Origin: Pyrinomonadaceae bacterium
Lineage (GTDB): Bacteria > Acidobacteriota > Blastocatellia > Pyrinomonadales > Pyrinomonadaceae
DNA: 64,000 nucleotides
Reading direction: 5' to 3'
Assembly: GCA_019694395.1 (NCBI GenBank)
Contig: JAIBCC010000009.1
Location: forward strand, 62,001-126,000
The notes under the pieces were generated by a model. It made no database searches and had not been told where the DNA came from. It saw nothing but the letters and a program-made list of their open reading frames with translations. This document shows, one piece after another, positions 43,642 through 51,275 of this stretch. Numbering within the stretch: the stretch's first letter is position 1; every line of letters begins with the position of its first letter. A program made the translations under genes and the position numbers.

Positions 43642-44253
43642 ATGAATAAGCCAAAAGCACGAAACGAAAATATTGTCGTGCAGGAAATGGAATCCGAACT
43701 CCTAATCTACGATTTAACCATCAACAAAGCCTTTTGTTTGAACGAAACATCGGCAATGATTTGGCAATTATGCGATGGCAAACATTCGGTGTCGGAAATC
43801 AGCCGAACTTTAAGCCAAAAACTAAATCAGCCAATCACCGAAGATTTAATTTGGCTCGCGCTAGATCGTTTCAAAAAGGATAATTTGCTCGAACAAAGCG
43901 AACAATTTGTCATTGATTTCAACGGTTTATCGCGGCGGCAGGTAATCAAGAAAATCGGCTTAGCATCGGTAATTGCCCTGCCGCTGGTGTCATCAATCGT
44001 TGCCCCAAGCGCGGTGATGGCTCAATCGGGTTGTGGCGGCGGTGGTTGTCAGCCTACCGGATGTCTGGCTGGACCGCTGATGGATTTTTTTGGATCTCCA
44101 CAAAGTTGCAGCACTTATCCTGATTCCGGTAAAGATGGAGATTGCAATTCTGTATATGCAAGCCGATGCTGTAGCGGCACAGCAAAGTATAATCCAGGCA
44201 GTTGCACCAATACTCCACCAAATCAAATCAATTTCACCTGCATCTGCGGCTAA
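43642..44253 (+). CDS. PqqD domain - Tat-like segment - Cys-rich tail protein E
   Basis: This 203-residue protein has PqqD at 1-85 (ARNENIVVQEMESELLIYDL, FCLNETSAMIWQLCDG). SRRQVIKK is at 97-104, a hydrophobic run ends SAVMA before QS, and a Gly/Ser/Pro-rich tail has ten cysteines ending RCCSG...CTC-like spacing and CICG. The GAGG ribosome site lies 12 nt upstream. It is the last gene of the 41373-44253 set and converges with kinase 2. Leader parts of C, D and E are nearly interchangeable, while the tails vary in length and composition. Confidence 0.85.
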   Translation: MNKPKARNENIVVQEMESELLIYDLTINKAFCLNETSAMIWQLCDGKHSVSEISRTLSQKLNQPITEDLIWLALDRFKKDNLLEQSEQFVIDFNGLSRRQVIKKIGLASVIALPLVSSIVAPSAVMAQSGCGGGGCQPTGCLAGPLMDFFGSPQSCSTYPDSGKDGDCNSVYASRCCSGTAKYNPGSCTNTPPNQINFTCICG

Positions 44254-44275
44254 AACCTTGTGCAGGAAATGAAAA

Positions 44276-44515
44276 AAAACAATTCTGATTTGGGTGATAG
44301 TTGGTTTTGTTTGATTATATCTTGTTTTTGCTTATCTGAATGATGTTTTCGTTTGATTGAATAGTGTTTTTGTTTGATTGAATGATGTTTATCTTTGCTT
44401 GAATGATGTTTTTGTCCGAGTGCGACCTGTTTATCTTTGCTTGAAAGCTGTTTTGGTTGAAGTGATTGGTGTTTTTCTTCGATTGCAGCCTGTTTATCTT
44501 TGGTTATTGAGTATT
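44276..44515. repeat. 21-nt tandem repeat array downstream of kinase 2
   Basis: About eleven degenerate 21-nt units, each starting GTTT(T/A)T, fill the gap between gene E and kinase 2. On the reverse strand they stay open (44525 to 44250, TTG start) as seven-residue units like HSIKQKH, HSSKDKH and LSSKDKQ, overlapping the kinase 3' end by 22 nt. Whether this is translated is unknown. There are no unique spacers, so it is not a CRISPR array. Confidence 0.7.
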
Positions 44516-47404
44516 TGCCAGCCAAATATCCGATTCTGATTTTCTGATGGCAAAATAAATTGAACGATTATCGGGTGAAATCGCTACATTTTGCAGATTA
44601 TTCGGCGCGACTGAAAGAATTTCTTTAACTTTTTTGGTGACTGTATCCAACACATAAACTTTGTCATTCTCATAGAAAATAAGTCGCCGGTTATCGTTTA
44701 ACCAAACCGGAGTTTCGCCGTAATCGGTCATATCTTTATATGTTTGTGATTCCAAATCATAGATTGTAATTCCCCCTGTTTTAGGATCATTGTCCATTTT
44801 CATCGCCGCAATTTGTTTGCCATCGGGCGACCATGACATGGCTAGTATCCCATGTTTATAATTTGGCTCAGATGGTAGGAATTGAGGTGTTTGTGCAGAG
44901 AACGGTTTGTCGCTCTCGATAATATAAGGGAAAGATTCACCCACATTGCCCAGCAGTCTTTTTCCATCAGGCGACCAAAAAAGAAGGATGGCGAAGTTTT
45001 TGTTGATTTGCGTAATTTGCTGTAAATTGCTGCCGTCCGCGTTGATTGTCCAGCCTTGATAGCTGCCGGATCTATCGGAATAAAAGACAAGTTTTTTTCC
45101 ATCTGGCGACCAACGCGGTGCGCGGTCTTTGTTGATGTCATTAGTTAATTGCCGCAATCCGCTGCCATCACGTTTCATAATAAAAATGTCTTCGTGCTTA
45201 TCGCGGATGGCATCAAAAGCAATAAATTCACCATCAGGCGAAACGTCCGGGTTTCGGTCTATTTTTGCTCCTTGGGTAAGTTCGACAGGTTTTGCGCCAA
45301 TCGTTTCGCTGGTCGGATTAAAATCGTATTTTATGATATTCGATGATTTATTGACCTGAACAAAAGCAAACTGTTTTCCATCGCGTGAAAATGTCAAATG
45401 TTGTGAATATGGCGAAGGCGTTGTCACGGCTTCGGGTTGTCCCAGAACTTTTCCGGTCTGTTCATCAATCGCCACGCGCCAGAGATTCATACTGCCGCTG
45501 CGATTACTGGCGAAATAGAGATATTTTCCGTCCGGCGACCAAACCGGATTCCAATCGAGGAAGGCATCATCCGTGACAGAAACAGATTCTCCGCCATTGA
45601 CAGAAACCGTTTTGATGTCGCGGATTCCGCCATTATCTACGCCCCAATAAGCGATGCGGAAATTATTTGGCGACCAGCTTGGCTGAAAAGCATCATCGGT
45701 TGGAATTTGACGTTTTTCGCCAGTTGCTAAATTCACTTTCCATAATTCGCCCGTTGTTGCATGGTGAGTCGGATCCTGAAAATCAGCGTTTGAAAAAGCA
45801 ATCTCTTTTCCGTCAGGCGACCAAGCAGGATAATAACCAAAATCAGCCACCCGCCGCAGAGATTCACCCGTTACCTCCATTACAAAAATTCCGCCACCAT
45901 TGCGTTCCGAACGAAAAGCAATTTGGTTTCCATCGGGGGAAAATACTCCCTGAATTTCATCCGAAAGAGAATCTTTGGTCAGATTTATCGCAGTTATTTC
46001 CCCGATTCGTTTGAAATAAATATCCCAATTTCCGCTTTCACGACTGGCATAAATAAAGGATTTCCCGTCAGGCGCAAGACTCGGTGAAAGTTCTTCGCCG
46101 TTTTGACTGGTCAACTGCGTGTAGTTGAAATTTTTAACTTCGGCGATTTGATTGGATGAGCGATTAAGAAATAGAAAATAAGCAATTAAAGTAACTAAAA
46201 CGACGGTAAATGCCGGAATTGCGAATCTGACGAAATTTGATTTTTGTTTGACGGCAAATTTATCGATAACTGAATTTTCTTTGATCTCCTGCAAATCGTT
46301 TCCTAATTCGGAAATAGTTTGGTAACGGTCTGTGCGTTCTTTTTCGATAGCGTGACAAATTATTTTGTCTAAAGCTACAGGAATTTCGGGGTTTAATTTC
46401 ACTAAAGGCGAAGGATTGTGATTGATAGTTGCTTCGTAAATCTCTGCGTTATCTTTTCCGTCAAATGGTTTAATCCCAGTTAGCATTTCATACAAAACGA
46501 CACCGAGACTAAAAATATCGGTTCGCCCATCCAGACTTTCCCCACGAGTTTGTTCCGGCGACATATAATTCAAGGTTCCCATTATTGTTCCGGCATTGGT
46601 CATTTGTGAATTCGGATTCGTAATTTGGGATTTAGGAAAGTGATTATTAGTTTCTTGAACCAGCCATTTACTCTCTCCCTTAAACTCTCGACTCTCCACT
46701 CTCGACTCTCCACTCTCGACTAATTTCGCCAGCCCAAAATCCAGAACTTTGACGATTCCTTCGCGGCGAATCATAATGTTGGCGGGTTTGATGTCGCGGT
46801 GAATGATACCGAGTGAATGAGCTGATTCCAAAGCACTTGCAATTTGAATGGCGATTTCGATGGTTTCTTTCGGACTAAAAGTTTTTTCCGTAATCAATTC
46901 GCGTAAGGTCTTGCCTTCAATCAATTCAGTAGCAATAAAAGTTAATTCATCGGCTTTTTCGATACCGTAAATGGTGATGATATTTGGATGATTGAGAGCC
47001 GAAACGGCGCGAGCCTCTTTTTCAAATCGTTTGCGGCGTTCTGCGTCTTGAGAAAATTGTAATGGTAATAGTTTTATTGCCGCTTTGCGACCTAAATTAA
47101 CATCTTCTGCCAAATAAACTTCACCCATTCCGCCCGTCCCTAAAAGAGACAAAATCCGATAGTGATTTAACTCTTTTCCGACTAAATTTCCGTCGGCGTC
47201 AGTGTTAAAAAAGTCGGCGGCGAGGTCATCCGGCGGTTGTTCAAAAAAACGATGTGCTGATTCATCAAAAGAAAGTAAAGATTCAACTTCACCGCGCAAT
47301 TCAAAATCATCACCGCACGACTCACGCAAAAATACTTCACGCTCTCGCACCGGAATTTGCAATGCTTGGTGATAAATTTCTTCGATTTTAGCTAAATCTT
47401 TCAC
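44504..47404 (-). CDS. Ser/Thr protein kinase with TolB-like PD40 sensor half (kinase 2)
   Basis: This 966-residue close paralogue of kinase 1 shares the lead KIEEIYHQALQIP, the kinase motifs LGTGGMGEVYLA, AAIK, HRDIKPANIM, DFGLAKL and GTLNYMSPEQ, a membrane segment (FAIPAFTVVLVTLIAYFLF) and PD40 blades (LAPDGKSFIYAS, SPDGKEIAFSNAD, APRWSPDGKKLVFYSD). The difference is in the activation loop between DFGLAKL and GTIMG. There some 40 residues, including VESGESRVESREF and ITNPNSQMTNAG, come from two sets of 7-nt repeats that have stayed in frame. This may change how it is switched on. The sigma gene at 47528 lies 123 nt upstream. Confidence 0.93.
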   Translation of the reverse strand: MKDLAKIEEIYHQALQIPVREREVFLRESCGDDFELRGEVESLLSFDESAHRFFEQPPDDLAADFFNTDADGNLVGKELNHYRILSLLGTGGMGEVYLAEDVNLGRKAAIKLLPLQFSQDAERRKRFEKEARAVSALNHPNIITIYGIEKADELTFIATELIEGKTLRELITEKTFSPKETIEIAIQIASALESAHSLGIIHRDIKPANIMIRREGIVKVLDFGLAKLVESGESRVESREFKGESKWLVQETNNHFPKSQITNPNSQMTNAGTIMGTLNYMSPEQTRGESLDGRTDIFSLGVVLYEMLTGIKPFDGKDNAEIYEATINHNPSPLVKLNPEIPVALDKIICHAIEKERTDRYQTISELGNDLQEIKENSVIDKFAVKQKSNFVRFAIPAFTVVLVTLIAYFLFLNRSSNQIAEVKNFNYTQLTSQNGEELSPSLAPDGKSFIYASRESGNWDIYFKRIGEITAINLTKDSLSDEIQGVFSPDGNQIAFRSERNGGGIFVMEVTGESLRRVADFGYYPAWSPDGKEIAFSNADFQDPTHHATTGELWKVNLATGEKRQIPTDDAFQPSWSPNNFRIAYWGVDNGGIRDIKTVSVNGGESVSVTDDAFLDWNPVWSPDGKYLYFASNRSGSMNLWRVAIDEQTGKVLGQPEAVTTPSPYSQHLTFSRDGKQFAFVQVNKSSNIIKYDFNPTSETIGAKPVELTQGAKIDRNPDVSPDGEFIAFDAIRDKHEDIFIMKRDGSGLRQLTNDINKDRAPRWSPDGKKLVFYSDRSGSYQGWTINADGSNLQQITQINKNFAILLFWSPDGKRLLGNVGESFPYIIESDKPFSAQTPQFLPSEPNYKHGILAMSWSPDGKQIAAMKMDNDPKTGGITIYDLESQTYKDMTDYGETPVWLNDNRRLIFYENDKVYVLDTVTKKVKEILSVAPNNLQNVAISPDNRSIYFAIRKSESDIWLANTQ
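46602..46722 (-). repeat. In-frame 7-nt repeats in the activation loop of kinase 2
   Basis: Positions 46671-46722 are alternating GAGAGTC/GAGAGTG-type heptamers on the reverse strand. Positions 46602-46640 are a second type (AATTACG, AATCCGA, ATTCACA). Both sit inside the coding frame. Confidence 0.7.
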
Positions 47405-47416
47405 AAATTAATTTTG

Positions 47417-47519
47417 CCACCGAGGACACAGAGTTCACTGAGGGCGAACAAGTAAAAGAATTGTTTGTCAGCACTCATTTTTTACCTTTTTTCCTCTGAG
47501 TTCTCTGTGCGCTCTGTGG
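47417..47519. repeat. Inverted repeat of CACAGAG-type units between sigma 2 and kinase 2
   Basis: The arm 47417-47442 (ACCGAGGACACAGAGTTCACTGAGG-like, 26 nt) can pair with 47493-47519 with several mismatches. Each arm is made of 8-nt units. It would form a hairpin in the shared transcript and could lower kinase expression relative to sigma. Confidence 0.5.
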
Positions 47520-47527
47520 TTAGAAAT

Positions 47528-48085
47528 TTACTGATTCGATAACTGCCTCATTAACCAGGTTCTGGCAAAACGCCAATCGCGCTGCACCGTTTCGGGTGAG
47601 ACTTTGAGGACTTCGGCAGTTTCTTCAATGTTTAGCCCGGAAAAGTAGCGCAGTTCAACTACGCGACATTTACGTTCTTCTAACTTTTCCAGTTCATTTA
47701 GGGCTTCATCCAACGCCACAAATTGGGCAACTCTTTCGGTCGAAATCTCAGCAATTTGGTCTAGCGAAATAATCTTTGTTTTTCCTCCGCGTTTGTCACG
47801 ATAGCGGGTGCGGGCGTGGTCAACTAAAATTTGGCGCATGGCACGTCCGGCGACTGCAAAAAAATGAGCCCGGTTTTGCCATTGTTTATTCCGCTGGTCA
47901 GCTAATTTCAGATAGGCTTCGTGAATTAAAGCAGTGGTTTGCAAAGTGTGTCCTGATGGTTGATTATTCATAAATCGCTTTGCCATTTTTCGTAATTCCG
48001 TATAGACCAAAGGCAGTAACTCATCCAGTGCTTCTTGCTTTCCATTACTCCAAGCTTCAAGCAAATTTGTTAAATTCTGTTGCAT
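47528..48085 (-). CDS. ECF sigma factor paired with kinase 2
   Basis: This 185-residue paralogue of the sigma factor at 38666 has region 2 in ALIHEAYLKLADQRNKQWQNRAHFFAVAGRAMRQILVDHAR and region 4 in VVELRYFSGLNIEETAEVLKVSPETVQRDWRFARTWL. No anti-sigma gene is adjacent; kinase 2 follows. The sigma-kinase order and spacing are the same as in module 1, so the pair was copied as a unit. Confidence 0.92.
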   Translation of the reverse strand: MQQNLTNLLEAWSNGKQEALDELLPLVYTELRKMAKRFMNNQPSGHTLQTTALIHEAYLKLADQRNKQWQNRAHFFAVAGRAMRQILVDHARTRYRDKRGGKTKIISLDQIAEISTERVAQFVALDEALNELEKLEERKCRVVELRYFSGLNIEETAEVLKVSPETVQRDWRFARTWLMRQLSNQ

Positions 48086-48118
48086 TTTGCTTTAACTATT
48101 TTCTTTCGATGGCTGATG

Positions 48119-48149
48119 ATTATAACAAAAATTGTTCTCAATCCGTCAA
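48119..48149 (-). promoter_or_regulatory. Sigma-70-type promoter of sigma 2
   Basis: The reverse strand reads TTGACG, then TATAAT (19 nt spacing) or TTATAA (18 nt). It is about 35 nt before the ATG at 48085, so the sigma gene seems to be made by the housekeeping polymerase. Confidence 0.5.
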
Positions 48150-48169
48150 TTTTTATTTGCTTATGACCT

Positions 48170-48205
48170 GTTTTTCGCTTAATTTCCGTTATCTAAAATA
48201 CAAGG
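48170..48205 (+). promoter_or_regulatory. Promoter-like sequence of the zinc-ribbon gene
   Basis: It aligns with 34870-34905 before PqqD-fusion gene C: TTTTTCGCTTAA then CCGTTAT and TAAAATA, with 1- to 2-nt gaps. It ends in an AAGGA ribosome site. Confidence 0.4.
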
Positions 48206-48219
48206 ATTTAAGAAAATTT

Positions 48220-48378
48220 ATGAAAAACTCAGCAAATCAGAAAAAACGTATTCGGCTATGCCTAAAATGCGGCTCAAAACTCCCAAATCGTAATAAATGC
48301 GATAATTGCGGAATCAGATTTCGTGACGGTTTTTTGGTTCGATGGCTAAAAAAGTTTTTGGGATATAACCCGAAATAA
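48220..48378 (+). CDS. Small zinc-ribbon protein
   Basis: This 52-residue protein has two Cys pairs, CLKCGSKL and CDNCGIRF, in a basic chain that ends in an amphipathic helix (LVRWLKKFLGYNPK). The ribbon and end match the second half of the protein at 41373 (CLRCQKTM, CETCKVKF, WIKWFFGVSPK). It is divergent from sigma 2. A Zn-binding membrane-surface protein or a nucleic-acid binder is possible; the sequence does not decide. Confidence 0.7.
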   Translation: MKNSANQKKRIRLCLKCGSKLPNRNKCDNCGIRFRDGFLVRWLKKFLGYNPK

Positions 48379-48445
48379 CTAAAATTCAAACTATTCACTT
48401 TGAGTTTTGCTGCAACAAATTGTATATTTTCTTTTACCTTTTCAC

Positions 48446-48529
48446 GCGGACGTGGCGGAACTGGTAGACGCGCAGGTCTCAGAAGCCTGTTCTGGTTACA
48501 GAGTGGAAGTTCGATTCTTCTCGTCCGCA
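48446..48529 (+). tRNA. tRNA-Leu (anticodon CAG)
   Basis: This 84-nt gene has acceptor arms GCGGACG and CGTCCGC with discriminator A, a GGTAGACGC D-arm end, the loop CTCAGAA giving anticodon CAG, a long variable arm as in leucine tRNAs, and the T arm GTTCGATTC. No CCA is encoded. Confidence 0.95.
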
Positions 48530-48540
48530 TTAAATTTAAG

Positions 48541-48568
48541 GATGAAGGATGAGGGATGAGGGATGAAA
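48541..48568 (+). repeat. GGATGAR heptamer repeat
   Basis: Four 7-nt units (GGATGAA, GGATGAG, GGATGAG, GGATGAA) lie directly after the tRNA gene. Confidence 0.7.
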
Positions 48569-48594
48569 ATTCCTTTCCTCATCTTTTTTATTTG

Positions 48595-49209
48595 ATGTCA
48601 AACGAATTTATCGAAGCAATCAAAAAACATCAATCCGTTTTCGGTCAGAATTTATCGGATGAAAAAATCGCGTTATTGAATGATTACTATGAACTGATTC
48701 AGGAAGATAACGAGCTTTTGCATTTGGTCGCGCCTTGTTCCGCCGAAGAGTTTGCCGTGCGCCATATTTTAGAATCGTTGACGATGCTTGGATCTTTACC
48801 GCTCAAAACCCGTTTTGCCGATATTGGAACAGGGGCGGGATTGCCTGCAATTCCGTGTTTGATCGTGCGGGATGATTTGCGCGGGATGCTGATCGAATCA
48901 AAAGCTAAAAAAACTGACTTTTTGCAAAAAGCAGTAGAAAAATGCAAATTGGAAAAGCGCGTTAAAATCATCAACAAACAATTTGAAGAAGCGCGAAACT
49001 TCGATATTTCATACGTTTCCTGTCGCGCTTTAGATAAATTTACCGATAAATTGCCGCGAATTCTCAAATGGTCTGAAAAATGCGGATTATTATTTTTCGG
49101 GGGAAACAGTTTGCGTGAAGCATTGCAAAAGAACCGGGTTAAATTCAAAGAAAAACTAATGCCGATGTCCGAACAACGCTTTTTATTTATCTCAAAAAAA
49201 CAGAAATAA
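48595..49209 (+). CDS. rsmG: 16S rRNA m7G527 methyltransferase
   Basis: The start is the ATG at 48595 (MSNEFIEAIKKHQ), giving 204 residues. It shows HILESLTMLG, the AdoMet motif FADIGTGAGLPAIPCLI, LIESKAKKTDFL and the conserved SYVSCRALD. It methylates G527 of 16S rRNA in the decoding region. It is a normal-length member. Confidence 0.95.
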   Translation: MSNEFIEAIKKHQSVFGQNLSDEKIALLNDYYELIQEDNELLHLVAPCSAEEFAVRHILESLTMLGSLPLKTRFADIGTGAGLPAIPCLIVRDDLRGMLIESKAKKTDFLQKAVEKCKLEKRVKIINKQFEEARNFDISYVSCRALDKFTDKLPRILKWSEKCGLLFFGGNSLREALQKNRVKFKEKLMPMSEQRFLFISKKQK

Positions 49210-49260
49210 TTTGTCTCTCTAAACTTGCTTTCCGTTTCATATTTGATACAATATTTCATT

Positions 49261-49614
49261 ATGAAACGTAAGAAAGAAAAATCTCTCCGAATTAGTGAAG
49301 CCGTCTTTCGCGGAAGCAAAACAACCTACAATTTTGAAGTTTTCCCAATGGATATTGAATTTCAGGAAACGGCTGCGGTTTTTATAATTTCCCGCCGTAA
49401 AATTGACAAAATCGGCAAAGGTCATCACAAATTTATTTGCATCGGACAAACGGATTCCATTATTAAAGAACTCAAAAAACACAAAAAAGGTAAATGCGTC
49501 AAACAAAATAAAGCCAATGTGGTTTGTCTTTTAGCCGAAGCAGATGAAAAGATACGCTTAAAAATTGAGGAAGATTTGAAGTCGGCTTATCGAATTCCGT
49601 GTTTGCATAATTAA
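49261..49614 (+). CDS. Small GIY-YIG-like protein
   Basis: This is a 117-residue basic protein from the ATG at 49261. AAVFIISRRKIDK, then HKFICIGQTDSIIKELKKHKKGKC, and a late Glu (RLKIEEDLKSAYRIPCLHN) follow the order of a GIY-YIG nuclease fold (strand, strand with IGQT, helix, catalytic Glu). The signature tyrosines are replaced by Phe/Ile-type residues, so catalytic activity is doubtful. Confidence 0.55.
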   Translation: MKRKKEKSLRISEAVFRGSKTTYNFEVFPMDIEFQETAAVFIISRRKIDKIGKGHHKFICIGQTDSIIKELKKHKKGKCVKQNKANVVCLLAEADEKIRLKIEEDLKSAYRIPCLHN

Positions 49615-49744
49615 CACCAGCCTGTTTTGATTCAAAGCATTACAGGTTATCACCCCGGCTCGGCGAAGATTGAATTCTTCGCCGATTTCTTTTACTACCC
49701 AAGCGGGTGGCGTTAGCTTCTTCAAAATTGTATAACTTTTGAGT

Positions 49745-50254
49745 ATGAAAGATTTTACAGTTACAAATGCAACGATTGAAGATTGCGAAGGAATTTTTAA
49801 TTTATATCGTGAAGTTGCCGCAATCGAAGGCGGTTTAGCCCGCACTGCCGACGAAATCAGCGAAGGTTACATCAAAAATTTTGTTTCAAAATCCGTTGAA
49901 AGCGGAATTATTATTGTTGCCCGTAGCGATGGAAAAATTATTGGTGAAATTCACAGTTACGCAATCGGAGCAAAAGTTTTTGCACACGTTTTAGGCGAAC
50001 TGACGATTGCCGTTCATCCCGATTTTCAAGGTTTCGGAGTCGGCAAAGCCATCTTTTTAGAACTGATGCGCCAGATTACCGAAAATCGTCCTGATATTTT
50101 GCGTGTCGAACTCATTGCTCGTGAAAGCAATCAAAAAGCCATTAAATTTTACGAGAAGATCGGTTTTGAGATCGAAGGCAGAATGACAAACCGAATCAAA
50201 AGTGTCGGCGGAGGTTTTGAATCCGATATTCCGATGGCTTGGCATCGAAAATAA
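49745..50254 (+). CDS. GNAT-family N-acetyltransferase
   Basis: This is a 169-residue protein from the ATG at 49745. The acetyl-CoA loop is LTIAVHPDFQGFGVGKAIF, followed by RVELIARESNQKAIKFYEKIGFEIEGR, typical of RimL/YhhY-like members. The substrate is not predictable. Confidence 0.88.
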   Translation: MKDFTVTNATIEDCEGIFNLYREVAAIEGGLARTADEISEGYIKNFVSKSVESGIIIVARSDGKIIGEIHSYAIGAKVFAHVLGELTIAVHPDFQGFGVGKAIFLELMRQITENRPDILRVELIARESNQKAIKFYEKIGFEIEGRMTNRIKSVGGGFESDIPMAWHRK

Positions 50255-50256
50255 AA

Positions 50257-50288
50257 AAGCGTGAAGATTTGCTCAAATCTTCACGCTT
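50257..50288. terminator. Bidirectional terminator
   Basis: AAGCGTGAAGATTTG pairs perfectly with CAAATCTTCACGCTT around two nt. A-runs and T-runs flank it, and it lies between the convergent GNAT and sigma genes. Confidence 0.85.
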
Positions 50289-50320
50289 AAGTTTTCACAA
50301 CAGGAGGTGTAATGAAAAAT

Positions 50321-50866
50321 TTATGCCGCTAATTTTGCGAAACCGATTCCGTATTCAAGCGCAGTTTCTGACAGAGTTTTCTTAAGTTGAGTTCTGGCGC
50401 GGCTCAACCGGGACATCACTGTTCCGATTGGAATTTCCAGAACTTCTGCGACTTCTTTGTAGTCAAATTCGTGAACATCCGCCAATAAAACGACTGACCG
50501 ATAATGTTCAGGCAATTTGTCTAACGCCGAGATTACCTGTGAATCCGTTAATTTTTCGGAAATCGGCGCGTGATAGGCTGCACTGAGGAAGACCAGATCG
50601 TCAGCTTCTTGAAAATATTTGGATTGAGTATATTTTTTGCGGCGCAGATGGTCGAATTTATTGAATAAAATTTTGTATAACCACGCCCGGCAGTTTGTTC
50701 CAAGTTCATAATGGTCAAACGATTTCCAAGCCTGCATAAAAGTTTCTTGCACTAAATCTTCGGCATCAACTTGATTCATTGTCAGCCGTTTGGCAGTTCT
50801 GAACAGATCATCAATATGTTTCATTGCTTCGGCTTCAAAAATTTCGGGGGTAATATTTGTATTCAT
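50321..50866 (-). CDS. ECF sigma factor (RpoE/SigR-like)
   Basis: In this 181-residue protein, region 2 has DAEDLVQETFMQAWKSFDHYELGTNCRAWLYKILFN and region 4 has LPEHYRSVVLLADVHEFDYKEVAEVLEIPIGTVMSRLSRAR. This is the group often held by a zinc anti-sigma factor. The small divergent gene at 51057 is a candidate partner. Confidence 0.92.
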   Translation of the reverse strand: MNTNITPEIFEAEAMKHIDDLFRTAKRLTMNQVDAEDLVQETFMQAWKSFDHYELGTNCRAWLYKILFNKFDHLRRKKYTQSKYFQEADDLVFLSAAYHAPISEKLTDSQVISALDKLPEHYRSVVLLADVHEFDYKEVAEVLEIPIGTVMSRLSRARTQLKKTLSETALEYGIGFAKLAA

Positions 50867-51056
50867 TTTTAGCTCCTTTATAATTGCGTTCGGTTTTATC
50901 CGCTTACACCCCTTTGTCGTGCCAGATTCGATTTCCTTACACAGATTTTTAAAATTTTTTTCAAAAAAAATAAAAAATCTGTCAAAATGCCCGTAAATAC
51001 AGGATAAAAATACAAAATTTTTTGGAATAAATTTGAGCTGAACTGCAATAGAGTAG

Positions 51057-51248
51057 ATGACTATGACAAAAAGGTCAGAGCAAATTAAAAGAACTATGAC
51101 AAACGGAAATGGAAACGGTAATCACAAAAACGAGGTAGAAGAACGCGAAAATAAGCGTTTGCGCCAAATATTACAAAAAGCCGTCAATGCAGAAAAAGCC
51201 CCTGATGCTTTGCGGGACAGAATTAGCAAAATGATTCGTGAAAAATAA
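51057..51248 (+). CDS. Small anti-sigma-like C-terminal fragment protein
   Basis: This 63-residue polar protein has an Asn/Gly-rich stretch (NGNGNGNHKN) and the end EKAPDALRDRISKMIREK, which looks like the tail of RsrA-type anti-sigma factors. It has no Cys, so it lacks the zinc part. It is divergent from the sigma gene at 50321 and 24 nt or so before a zinc anti-sigma-like gene. Confidence 0.55.
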   Translation: MTMTKRSEQIKRTMTNGNGNGNHKNEVEERENKRLRQILQKAVNAEKAPDALRDRISKMIREK

Positions 51249-51275
51249 ATTCTGCACGACAAGGGGGGATTTTTG

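Noticed and set aside
33318..44253. A full RiPP biosynthesis cluster
   Set aside because: I looked for a radical-SAM CxxxCxxC enzyme, cyclodehydratase, lanthionine synthetase or peptidase-containing ABC exporter between 30 and 50 kb and found none. Only PqqD-type precursors and an M29-like protein are seen.
44276..44515. Possible CRISPR array
   Set aside because: The 21-nt units follow each other directly, vary from unit to unit and have no unique spacers; no cas gene is near.
50296..50326. Six-codon frame MKNLCR behind a strong AGGAGG on the forward strand
   Set aside because: It lies on the far side of a terminator and over the end of a convergent sigma gene, with no gene downstream for a leader peptide to control.
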